Shown here: positions 46,201 through 53,826 of the stretch, one piece after another | How positions within the stretch are numbered: position 1 is the first letter of the stretch | Layout: every line of letters starts with the position of its first letter | Assembly: GCA_934193095.1 (NCBI GenBank) | Contig: CAKPUX010000003.1 | Span: forward strand, 1 to 64,000 | Length of the DNA stretch: 64,000 nucleotides | Direction: 5' to 3' | DNA from: an uncultured Dialister sp. | Lineage (GTDB): Bacteria > Bacillota > Negativicutes > Veillonellales > Dialisteraceae | Translations under genes and position numbers: made by a program | Notes under the pieces: generated by a model | What the model saw: the letters and a program-made list of their open reading frames with translations, nothing else | Database searches by the model: none | What the model was told of the DNA's origin: nothing

Positions 46201-46235
46201 GGAAACACGGATCCTGCGATGGAATCAGCGTTTCC
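46201..46235. repeat. GAAACGCTGATTC-type hairpin upstream of yicC
   Basis: GGAAACACGGAT and ATCAGCGTTTCC form imperfect 12-bp arms around CCTGCGATGGA. It is the most complete copy of this short family in the window. Confidence 0.65.
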
Positions 46236-46266
46236 CTTACATCGGATGCATAGTCACGCATCCTTC

Positions 46267-47100
46267 TTATCCGAAATAATCTCCTTCAAAGACTTTGACT
46301 GCCGGCCCGGTCATGAAGACGTGGCTGTCCGGCTTTCCGTCCCACTCGATATGGAGCACGCCGCCGTCGAGATCGACGTCAGCATAGTCTTTGGTACGGC
46401 CATTCAGGATCGCTGCGACGACAGTCGCACAGGTACCGGTACCGCAGGCCATGGTGATCCCTGTGCCTCTTTCCCACACACGCATACGGAAATGATGCTC
46501 GCCCAGCTGCTCTACAAATTCCGTATTCGTTTTTTTCGGAAAATGGGCATCCACCTCCAGATGCGGGCCTTCCCCGGTGAGATCGACGTCTTTGATATCA
46601 TCCACGAAGATAACACAGTGCGGATTTCCCATGGAAACACAGGTGACGGTATAGGTCTTGCCATTCGCTTCATTGGTGAGCGGCTGTGCGATGACAGGTC
46701 CTTTGCCATAGCCCGTGACCGGGATCTCATCTGCCAGAAGATGCGGTCTGCCCATATCGACGCGTACATTCCCATCTTCGAGAATCTCCGGATAAAGGAT
46801 GCCTGCCCCCGTTTCGACGGAGAAGCGCTTCTTTTTCACCAGTCCCAGCTCATACGCCCAGCGCGAAAGACAGCGGATGCCATTTCCGCACATCTCGCCT
46901 TCCGAAGCATCATTGTTGAACATACGCATACGAATATCTGCCTTGTCCGAAGGCAGGAGGAAGATCACGCCGTCAGAGCCTACGCCGAAGTGTCGATCAC
47001 TGATGGCGACGATCTTGCCGTATACATCATCGAAATTTTCTTCAAAACCATTCACAAATACATAATCATTGCCGCAGCCATGCCATTTGGTAAAGTGCAT
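46267..47100 (-). CDS. dapF: Diaminopimelate epimerase
   Basis: A 277-residue PLP-independent racemase that makes meso-diaminopimelate for peptidoglycan and lysine. Seen: FTKWHGCGNDYVFVNGFEEN at the start, the first catalytic Cys71 in ASEGEMCGNGIRC, and the second in ITMACGTGTCATVVAAI near residue 220. Length is typical. It lies upstream of yicC on the same strand with a hairpin repeat between them. Confidence 0.96.
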   Translation of the reverse strand: MHFTKWHGCGNDYVFVNGFEENFDDVYGKIVAISDRHFGVGSDGVIFLLPSDKADIRMRMFNNDASEGEMCGNGIRCLSRWAYELGLVKKKRFSVETGAGILYPEILEDGNVRVDMGRPHLLADEIPVTGYGKGPVIAQPLTNEANGKTYTVTCVSMGNPHCVIFVDDIKDVDLTGEGPHLEVDAHFPKKTNTEFVEQLGEHHFRMRVWERGTGITMACGTGTCATVVAAILNGRTKDYADVDLDGGVLHIEWDGKPDSHVFMTGPAVKVFEGDYFG

Positions 47101-47240
47101 AGTGGTTTCATCCTTTCTATATGACAGTCTAGAGAAACACAGATCAAATATCTAACTATCATTGTTATTTTACCATATTTCCCGCACGCTTTCACTTTCG
47201 TGATATACTTATAGAAGTATTTCATAGGCTTTGCGATTAA

Positions 47241-47536
47241 GCAGGGAATAGGGAGTAGAAGTGACTAGTGACTGGTAGCTAGGGATTAGGTTTACGATAT
47301 GAGAAAACCGCTAGTTCCAAATCTCCGCGGCGCTTAGATCCTTCGACTCAGTTCTCATATTTTCAGATAAGCCATTTTTAACATACGACGTTTTTCTCCG
47401 CTCAGGATGACGAAATGCGCCGCACCACCCCCGCTGCCCCCTCTGAACCCGCTGAACCTGTAGAACCCACTACCCCTCTTTCGTACGCAATCAAGGGACG
47501 GTAGGCCCCGTGGGCTAACCCTGAACCCCGAACCTT
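47241..47536. repeat. Composite intergenic repeat, copy C (dapF-rqcH gap)
   Basis: Gap of 470 bp with no gene. From 47262: GACTAGT, GACTGGT, AGCTAGG, GATTAGG; then AAAACCGCTAGTTCCAAAT, CCGCGGCGCTT, a GATCCTTCGACTCAGTTCTC word that is the inverse of one in copy B, GCGCCGCACCACC, 9-bp units (CTCTGAACC, CGCTGAACC, TGTAGAACC), and CGCAATCAAGGGACGG to GGGCTAACCCTGAACC. Same order as copies B and F. Confidence 0.85.
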
Positions 47537-47572
47537 GTCCCCCATAATCTTTTCCCTCAAAAGGAGTCTCCC

Positions 47573-49306
47573 ATGCAAATCGACAGTGCCTCTTTATATC
47601 TTTTCGTCAAAGAGCTGCAAAAGCTCCTCATCCCTGCACAGGTGCGGCAGATCCATCAGATCGACAACCGCATCATGGACATCGAGCTGTTCTGCCCGAA
47701 TGCAAAGCCTGTCCATATGATCGCGAATACCCATACGCCGCCGGTCGTATACCTCACATCGAAGAGCAAGGTGCAAAACCAGTATACCCCGTCACAGACC
47801 TTCTGCATGACACTGCGTAAGCATCTGGAAGGAAGCCGTCTCTCTGAAGTACGGCAGATCGACATGGACCGCATCCTTGCCTTTTCCTTCGACCGCATCG
47901 AGGCCGCCGGAGAGATCGTCACCAAGACGCTCTGGGCTGAGCTTCTCCCCTCCTCGCCGAATCTGATCCTGACGGAAGGGGATACGATCATTGATGCCTG
48001 TCTGCGCGGCAGGAAGGGCGACCGTCTGCTCGTTCCCGGGGAAACGTACCATCTTCCGACAAACAGCGCGCGTATGAATTTCATGCAGTTCTCCAAAGAG
48101 GAACTGAAGAACATCCTGGACTACAGCAAGGCGGGCGAAGCCACGATCGAAGAGTGGATTTTCCACACGTTCAATGGTTTCTCGCGTTTCCTTGTCGACG
48201 AGTTGGGGCATCGGAGCCAGATTTCTACGAGCGAGCCTCTCTCCTCGCTCTCGGAAGGAAAAGAGGATGCTTTGCTCACGGCGATGCTGTCCCTCAAAGA
48301 GGATATCATGGCCTCGGATGCCCTTCACATCTATCAGAATGCCAAGGGAAAGCCGATGGGCAGTCCGATCGCCCTGCCCTTCCTCGGTGAGGAGATCGAA
48401 TGCAGCCCCATCATCCCGTGGCTCGAAAGGGAAGCCGAATCTTCCGGCGGTACCATGGCCGCACAGCTCTCTGACTACCATAAGAAGATCCACACCCTCA
48501 TCAAAAGGGAAGAGCGAAAGATCCAAAAGATCGAAGGGGAAATGAAGGAGACCTCCAAGACGGAGCAATACAAGCTCTGGGGCAATCTGCTTGCGATCTA
48601 CGCCTATGAAAAGATCAATGGAAGAAAAGCGCTCACCGTCGAGAACCTTTTCAATGATCCCCCTACGAAAGAAACGATCCCTGTCGATCCGCTTCTTTCT
48701 GTCACCGCAAACAGCCAGCTCTATTTCAAAAAATACAATAAAATGAAAACGCGCCTTATCATCGGACGTGAAAAGCTGGACGAATGTCATGAAAAGATCG
48801 GCTACTTGGAAGATGTGCTGTATTTTGCGACGGAGGTCAAAACAAAAAAGGATCTGGATGCTTTGAAGGAAGAGCTGAAAGATACCGGCATCGAGCGCAT
48901 CGGTGGGCGGAAACAGAAACCGGTGAACCGCAAGCGTAAAAATGAACCTCTCCTGACCACACTCACCATCGACGGCTTCCGCGTCCTCATGGGGAAGAAC
49001 AATACCCAGAATGAATTCCTCACGCTCAAAAAAGCCGCCAAGACGGATCTGTGGCTGCACGCTCGGCAGATCCCCGGCTCACACGTCGTGATCGAGACAG
49101 AAGGCTTGACCGTCCCCCTCGCAACCATCGAAAAAGCCGCTGCTCTGGCCGCATGGAACAGCAAGGGAAAAGACTCCGGCAAGGTGGATGTGGACTACAC
49201 ACTCATCCGCTACGTCAAGAAGATCCCCAACGGACCACCAGGCCTTGTGAATTATACACATCAGAAGACGATCGCAGCGATTCCAACGGAAATAAAGGAT
49301 GAATAG
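47573..49306 (+). CDS. rqcH: RqcH/NFACT family ribosome quality control protein
   Basis: A 577-residue NFACT protein. Seen: the NFACT-N start LYLFVKELQKLLIPAQVRQI, LRGRKGDRLLVPGETYHLP, a coiled-coil middle (about 300-430), and the NFACT-R domain with VLMGKNNTQNEFLTLKKAAK and DLWLHARQIPGSHVVIE. Bacterial RqcH adds C-terminal alanine tails to chains stuck on 50S subunits; older names are FbpA/fibronectin-binding protein. AAGGAG precedes the ATG. A composite repeat starts right after the stop. Confidence 0.94.
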   Translation: MQIDSASLYLFVKELQKLLIPAQVRQIHQIDNRIMDIELFCPNAKPVHMIANTHTPPVVYLTSKSKVQNQYTPSQTFCMTLRKHLEGSRLSEVRQIDMDRILAFSFDRIEAAGEIVTKTLWAELLPSSPNLILTEGDTIIDACLRGRKGDRLLVPGETYHLPTNSARMNFMQFSKEELKNILDYSKAGEATIEEWIFHTFNGFSRFLVDELGHRSQISTSEPLSSLSEGKEDALLTAMLSLKEDIMASDALHIYQNAKGKPMGSPIALPFLGEEIECSPIIPWLEREAESSGGTMAAQLSDYHKKIHTLIKREERKIQKIEGEMKETSKTEQYKLWGNLLAIYAYEKINGRKALTVENLFNDPPTKETIPVDPLLSVTANSQLYFKKYNKMKTRLIIGREKLDECHEKIGYLEDVLYFATEVKTKKDLDALKEELKDTGIERIGGRKQKPVNRKRKNEPLLTTLTIDGFRVLMGKNNTQNEFLTLKKAAKTDLWLHARQIPGSHVVIETEGLTVPLATIEKAAALAAWNSKGKDSGKVDVDYTLIRYVKKIPNGPPGLVNYTHQKTIAAIPTEIKDE

Positions 49307-49547
49307 TGGTGACTGGTGACCAGGGATTAGGGATTAGGGATTAGTGTGGCGGCTTCGCCGCGAATATATGAGGGGCTTGATCCCAGATTTCCCGTTTCGG
49401 CCTTCCTATCATCGTCCGTTTGAGCGCGAACGAAACAGATTTCTCGCTCCGCTCGAAATGACGATACGAGAGAGTCTGATGTCTACCAGTCACGAGTTAC
49501 TCGAAAATCCTAATCCCTAACTACTAATCCCTAGCTACTCAAAATGA
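49307..49547. repeat. Composite intergenic repeat, copy D (rqcH-cvfB gap)
   Basis: Starts at the rqcH stop (TAG TGGTGACTGGTGACC). Direct 7-bp units at 49309-49345, a GTGGCGGCTTCGCCGCGA hairpin, the word GATTTCTCGCTCCGCTCGAA followed by ATGACGATACGAGAG (one MITE-like end), and 7-bp units in inverted orientation at 49486-49540. No 9-bp tract. Confidence 0.75.
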
Positions 49548-49586
49548 AAAACGCGCCGATGAGCCATATGCTCATCGGCGCGTTTT
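49548..49586. terminator. Terminator between rqcH and cvfB
   Basis: Perfect 17-bp stem AAAACGCGCCGATGAGC around CATAT, with A and T at the edges; serves both convergent genes. Confidence 0.88.
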
Positions 49587-49628
49587 CATTTTCATGCATT
49601 CACCAAAGGCGCGGAGTAAAACGTCTCG

Positions 49629-50513
49629 CTACTCTTTCAAGCGGATCTTTCCTTCCGTGATGGTGATCTTCCGTTCCTTCAAAAGATGGCCTACCGCTCT
49701 TTTGAAAGCGGACTTGCTGATGCCAAGGGTACTCTTAATGAGATCGGCATCGCTTTTGTCGGTAAGCGGAAGGAGACCGCCATGGCGCTCCATGCAGCTG
49801 ATGAGAAGAGCCATATCCCCTTCCATCGCTTTTTCCTTCTGCGGGCGGAGCGCAAGATTCACACGACCGTCACTTCGGATGTAAGAAATACGTCCCGTCA
49901 CCTCTTCCCCAAGGCGCACGGATCTTGCAAGCTCTGTCTTGTGAATGAACGCGAGGTGGCGGTCTCTTGTCACAAGGAAAAGGCCCTCTCCGGTTTCATT
50001 ATACACGGTGCCAGTCACCGTGTCCCCGAGCTTTGCCTCTTGGAAAGGCAGAGCGATGGCGCGCATTTCTTCATCAACATGCATGGTGACAGCTAGACGG
50101 CCGGTCTTGTCTTCGTAAAGCTTGACCCAGATCTGCTGTCCTTCGGTGACATTCTCTATCATCTGAGAGAAGGGCAGGAAAATGCCTCGCTCCGTCCCCA
50201 CGTCGACGAATGCGCCGAAACGGGTCGTCAAAAGTACCGGCGCATAGCCGATGCCGCCGATGGCGATCTGCGGCAGGCGCATACTGGCCGTCAGACGGTG
50301 ATGCGGGTCGTGGTAAAGGAAGACCTTGACTCTCTCCCCTTCCTTCACCTCGTGGGTCTGCTGCCCTTTGTGAAGGAGGATGTCATCCTTCGAATTTCCT
50401 GTACCTCCATCCAAAAAGGCACCAAAGCCGGAGACACGGACGACCGGGAGCTCTGCGATGGAATTTTCCTTATATATACTTTCCTGTTTGGCAGGAATCC
50501 TGGTCTCTTCCAT
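49629..50513 (-). CDS. S1-domain RNA-binding protein, CvfB-like
   Basis: A 294-residue protein of the CvfB/YitL group, built from several OB/S1-like domains and a C-terminal winged helix. Seen: LPVVRVSGFGAFLDGGTGNS near residue 22, TTRFGAFVDVGTERGIFLPF near 95-115, LFLVTRDRHLAFIHKTELAR near 165-185, and the end GHLLKERKITITEGKIRLKE. CvfB affects RNA-linked virulence regulation in Staphylococcus; the role here is unknown. It begins one base after the rsfS stop. Confidence 0.88.
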   Translation of the reverse strand: MEETRIPAKQESIYKENSIAELPVVRVSGFGAFLDGGTGNSKDDILLHKGQQTHEVKEGERVKVFLYHDPHHRLTASMRLPQIAIGGIGYAPVLLTTRFGAFVDVGTERGIFLPFSQMIENVTEGQQIWVKLYEDKTGRLAVTMHVDEEMRAIALPFQEAKLGDTVTGTVYNETGEGLFLVTRDRHLAFIHKTELARSVRLGEEVTGRISYIRSDGRVNLALRPQKEKAMEGDMALLISCMERHGGLLPLTDKSDADLIKSTLGISKSAFKRAVGHLLKERKITITEGKIRLKE

Positions 50514-50870
50514 TTATTTCTCCGTTTCTCCCTCGTCGTGGTATTCTTCTGCCGGCGCTTCTTTCCAGAGGGTATCGAAATCGTAATGACGTCTTTCTTC
50601 ATCGGTGAAAATGTGAACGATCACATCGCCGAAGTCGAGAAGGATCCAGTCCCCTTCGCGGTAGCCTTCTTTTCGTGTCGCTTTCACGCCGAGTGCTGCC
50701 ATCTTTTCTTCCACTTCATCCGCCGCGGCCTGAGACTGCTTCTGATTTCTGGTCGAGCAGAGGACGAAATAATCTGCGATCGAAGTGAGATCACGGACAT
50801 TCAGTACTTTAATGAGTACGCTTTTCTTATTCGATAATGCTTCACAAATGGTCTGAAGATTGTTTTCCAT
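50514..50870 (-). CDS. rsfS: Ribosomal silencing factor RsfS
   Basis: A 118-residue RsfS/Iojap protein that binds uL14 and blocks subunit joining in starvation. Seen: LIKVLNVRDLTSIADYFVLC near residues 20-39, GYREGDWILLDFGDVIVHIF near 78-97, and FDTLWKEAP. In many genomes it follows nadD-yqeK and an LCP gene; here those genes lie upstream but with two composite repeats inserted in the gaps. Confidence 0.95.
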   Translation of the reverse strand: MENNLQTICEALSNKKSVLIKVLNVRDLTSIADYFVLCSTRNQKQSQAAADEVEEKMAALGVKATRKEGYREGDWILLDFGDVIVHIFTDEERRHYDFDTLWKEAPAEEYHDEGETEK

Positions 50871-50902
50871 ATGTATACTCCTTTTTGAAATAAGTTGCTG
50901 AT

Positions 50903-51188
50903 GATTAGTGACTAGTGACTAGTGACTAGTGACTAGGGACTGGTGACTGGGGATTAGTGGCTAGTAGCTAGGGATTAGGGATTAGGGATTAGGGATTAGG
51001 GATTAGACTAAAAGACTAGGAGACATTAGACTTCAGACTTCAGACTTCAGACATCTGATTTCTGAAGTCTAATGTCTCCTAGTCTCAAACGGGCATCGCC
51101 CCCATATATCCTTCGCGGCGCTTCTAATTTTTACGCGCCGCACCTCCCCTGCTGAACCCGCTGAACCTTTAGAACCCGCCGAACCTTT
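50903..51188. repeat. Composite intergenic repeat, copy E (rsfS-LCP gap)
   Basis: Fifteen uninterrupted 7-bp units at 50903-51007, from GATTAGT and three GACTAGT through GACTGGT and GGCTAGT to five GATTAG(G/A). Then a 25-bp perfect inverted repeat (51013-51037 and 51061-51085) that encloses ACTTCAG repeats, GGGCATCGCCC, CGCGGCGCTT...GCGCCGCACC, and 9-bp units to 51188. No gene in the gap. Confidence 0.9.
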
Positions 51189-51201
51189 TCCTGCCTATGA
51201 T

Positions 51202-52071
51202 TCATTCCATCGTGAGCGAGAGGACTTTCTGGGCTTCCACGGGATTCACCACCCATGTCTTGACCTTCCCGATGGTCTGCATTTCACCGGGGAAAATGAT
51301 GAATTTGCATCCTTCCGGCGGATAGCCGGTCAGCCGATAGGCCAAAGAGGCCGCCTCAGACGGCGTGATATCACTCTCGACCGCACGGAAGCCGTAGCGG
51401 ACGGTCAGCCAGTTCCGCAGTGCCATGCGGCTTTGGAGATGCGAGAGGAAGATCTTGAGGAATCGTTCCTGTCGCTGGATACGGCCGATCTCTCCATCCT
51501 CCTTATCCACGTAGCGGACATAGCCGAGTGCCTGCTCGCTATCAAGCGGCTGGTAGCCCTGATTCAGTCCGATATCAAAGGATCCATCCCGATCCAGATG
51601 CTCCATATATTTTTCTACATAGAGAGAAATGAGCCCGGCTTTCGACACATTCTCCCGAAAATCAGCATAGTTCATGACCGCATACTTGTCGATGCGGATG
51701 TGGAGCAGATTCTCCACCGCTGACTTTGTCTCCTCTGCGCCGCCTTCTTTGAACGTATCCTTCAAAAGAAGATTTGTCTTTTCCTGACGGATGACCTTGG
51801 TATTCGGCGGAATGGAAATGAAGGTCATTTCTTTTTTCTTATCGTTATCTGCCAAAAGCAGCATGGCATCGGCTTCTCCTCCTGCCTTTTCATCCTCTCC
51901 GATGAAAAGATAGTAGGTGGGCTTGCCCGGCTCGGCATTCGCCCCCCGTGACGCTAGATGCATCACTTTTTCTGCCCCGAAGATGAGCAGGAAAGCCGCC
52001 AAGATGACGATCAGCAGGAAGAGCAGGATTTTTTTGAATTTGATCTTTGACTTGCCTTTTTTCGTTTTCAT
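51202..52071 (-). CDS. LytR-CpsA-Psr (LCP) family protein, diverged
   Basis: A 289-residue membrane-anchored LCP protein: helix at about residues 13-35, then the LCP domain with GGEADAMLLLADNDKKKEMT, and LDSEQALGYVRYVDKEDGEI followed by GRIQRQERFLKIF. LCP enzymes attach polymers to peptidoglycan. The segment that is usually SIPRDT reads SIPPNT here, so an Arg thought to be catalytic is missing, while the YVR and GRIQRQ residues remain. Start at the ATG at 52071; the ribosome site is unclear. No other polymer genes nearby. Confidence 0.8.
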   Translation of the reverse strand: MKTKKGKSKIKFKKILLFLLIVILAAFLLIFGAEKVMHLASRGANAEPGKPTYYLFIGEDEKAGGEADAMLLLADNDKKKEMTFISIPPNTKVIRQEKTNLLLKDTFKEGGAEETKSAVENLLHIRIDKYAVMNYADFRENVSKAGLISLYVEKYMEHLDRDGSFDIGLNQGYQPLDSEQALGYVRYVDKEDGEIGRIQRQERFLKIFLSHLQSRMALRNWLTVRYGFRAVESDITPSEAASLAYRLTGYPPEGCKFIIFPGEMQTIGKVKTWVVNPVEAQKVLSLTME

Positions 52072-52163
52072 AACCTTTGAGGTAAAACCTCCTTCACGTA
52101 TAGACCGGCGCGAAATCACTTCCCGATTCAATCTTTATTCGATTTTACTTTTGTATTTCAATG

Positions 52164-52416
52164 AGTGGCCAGGGATTAGGGATTAGGAGTGACTAGTGAC
52201 TAGTGACTGGTGACTGGTAGCTAGGGATTAGTGGCTAGGGATTAGGTTTGCGATACGAGAAAACCGCTAGTTTCAAACCTCCGCGGCGCTTCCATATTTT
52301 TATGCGCCGCACCACCCTCCCCTCTGAACCTGTTGAACCCGCTCCCCCCTCTTTTGCACGTAATCAAAGGGCAGCACGCCCCACGGGCTAATTCTGCGAT
52401 GGAATCAGTGTTTCGC
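52164..52416. repeat. Composite intergenic repeat, copy F (LCP-yqeK gap)
   Basis: 7-bp units at 52167-52247 (GGCCAGG, GATTAGG, GACTAGT, GACTGGT, AGCTAGG ...), AAACCGCTAGTTTCAAACC, CCGCGGCGCTT...ATGCGCCGCACCACC, 9-bp units (CTCTGAACC, TGTTGAACC), GCACGTAATCAAAGGGCAGC then ACGCCCCACGGGCTAA, and finally a half GAAACACTGATTCC hairpin that contains the yqeK stop. Confidence 0.85.
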
Positions 52417-52983
52417 CAGCTTTTCTACCATATCATTGCGTCCCAAAAAGGTGAGACCGTAAATATATGCGCCCTGATCGATGAGATGAGAGATCGTGGA
52501 ATCATACGCAGCAAGCACCGCCTGGTCCAGATCCTTCTCTGCGAGGCTGCGCAGCTCTTCGACGCCGGGAAAATCGCGGTTCGGCTCGATATAGTCGGCG
52601 AGGAATACGATCTTTTCGAGGAGCGTCATGCCAGCGCGCCCTGTCGTGTGGTAATAGATGGCTCCCTGGATCTCTTCATCCTCGATGCCAAAAGCCGTCT
52701 TCGCGAGGACACTTCCCGCCGGGCCATGCAACAGTGCACGGCTCTTCAGCATATGCTCCGCATCGTCAAATGTCAGATGTGCTTTCTTCACGACATGCTG
52801 CATTTCAGAGAGTGTCATCTCCTTTGCTGCGTCATGGATCCAGCCGGCCAGGAAGGCTTTCTCTTCCGATGCTCCATACAGATGCGCCAGATGCCTCGCC
52901 ATGTCGGCGACTCCTGCGGAATGGCGGAAACGCTTCGGCGATAATGTCTTTTCTAGTTCTTTTTGTATTTTTTCCAGTTTCAT
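52405..52983 (-). CDS. YqeK-type HD phosphohydrolase
   Basis: A 192-residue HD-domain protein; YqeK proteins hydrolyse diadenosine tetraphosphate symmetrically. Seen: LSPKRFRHSAGVADMARHLA near residue 15, AFLAGWIHDAAKEM (HD), RALLHGPAGSVLAKTAFGI, and IVFLADYIEPNRDFPG. The order nadD-yqeK is widely conserved. The TGA stop lies in a repeat word (AAACACTGATTCC). Confidence 0.92.
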   Translation of the reverse strand: MKLEKIQKELEKTLSPKRFRHSAGVADMARHLAHLYGASEEKAFLAGWIHDAAKEMTLSEMQHVVKKAHLTFDDAEHMLKSRALLHGPAGSVLAKTAFGIEDEEIQGAIYYHTTGRAGMTLLEKIVFLADYIEPNRDFPGVEELRSLAEKDLDQAVLAAYDSTISHLIDQGAYIYGLTFLGRNDMVEKLAKH

Positions 52984-53019
52984 AAAAGCCTCGTAAAATG
53001 ATGCCTGAGCGCCCCCGCA

Positions 53020-53622
53020 TCATTCATACAAATGATTCTCCCTGATGATCTCGATCACCGGATCCGGGATAAAGTAGCGCACCGATTTCTTCTCAGCGAT
53101 CCAGCGCCGAAGAATGGTGGAGGAAATATCCAGCTCGGGCGTCTTCAGGAAATGAATCTTTTCCCGTCCCAACTCCCCGAAGTAGGCGATGGACTTCTGG
53201 ATCTCGCTTTCATTTCCCGGACGGCTCGCACAGATGAAATGGCAGGCAGAAAGAAGCTCCCTGTTGTATTTCCATGTCGGCAGATCCGCCACAGCATCAG
53301 TGCCGCAGATGAAATAAAACTCATACTCATCGCCAAACTCACGCTGGAGAATGCGGATGGTATCCACCGTATAGGAAGGGCCTTTGCGATCGCGCTCTAT
53401 GGGCGAAATCATGAAATGGCCATTTCCTTCGATGGCTTTTTCCACCATCGCATAGCGGATATCCTTGTCGATATGGTGCATGTCCTTATTCGGCGTATCC
53501 CCGGATGGGATAAAAAGCACCTTGCCCAGAGAAAACTCCTGCCAGGCCGCTTCTGCGATCACCAGATGTCCTACATGAATGGGATTGAAAGAACCGCCAA
53601 AAATTCCTATCCGTTCAGCCAT
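53020..53622 (-). CDS. nadD: Nicotinate-nucleotide adenylyltransferase
   Basis: A 200-residue nucleotidyltransferase of NAD synthesis. Seen: IGIFGGSFNPIHVGHLVIAE at residues 4-23 with the HxGH motif, IPSGDTPNKD, YFICGTDAVADLPTWK, and the late ISSTILRRWIAE motif. Start placed at the ATG at 53622; it overlaps the end of a short membrane ORF by 16 bases. Followed by yqeK after 36 bp. Confidence 0.95.
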   Translation of the reverse strand: MAERIGIFGGSFNPIHVGHLVIAEAAWQEFSLGKVLFIPSGDTPNKDMHHIDKDIRYAMVEKAIEGNGHFMISPIERDRKGPSYTVDTIRILQREFGDEYEFYFICGTDAVADLPTWKYNRELLSACHFICASRPGNESEIQKSIAYFGELGREKIHFLKTPELDISSTILRRWIAEKKSVRYFIPDPVIEIIRENHLYE

Positions 53623-53786
53623 AGATACAGCACCATTTCGCACACTAAAATACAGACTGCCCAAAAAGCCAAAAGCTGCAGGATATGGGACAGTTCAAAT
53701 CTCCCCTTCGGATGGCGGGTATAGTAGTACGCCATCCAGTATAATTTTTCTGAAAATTTCATTTTTTCTGCCAGCAGAAATCGCAT
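53607..53786 (-). CDS. Small membrane protein overlapping nadD
   Basis: A 59-codon frame: MRFLLAEKMKFSEKLYWMAY, a basic YTRHPKGRFE segment, then one hydrophobic helix ILQLLAFWAVCILVCEMVLY and a short WLNG end. Its TAG stop is 16 bases inside nadD, and AGGAAG lies just before the ATG. It would couple proB and nadD translation. Codon use is ordinary. No family recognised; an ATG at 53762 is a second possible start. Confidence 0.55.
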   Translation of the reverse strand: MRFLLAEKMKFSEKLYWMAYYYTRHPKGRFELSHILQLLAFWAVCILVCEMVLYLWLNG

Positions 53787-53826
53787 AACTTCCTAGGGAA
53801 ACGCTCCATAAGACCGGTGGTCCCCT

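Noticed and set aside
50903..51060. CRISPR array
   Set aside because: Units are 7 bp and contiguous, with no unique spacers and no cas genes in the window.
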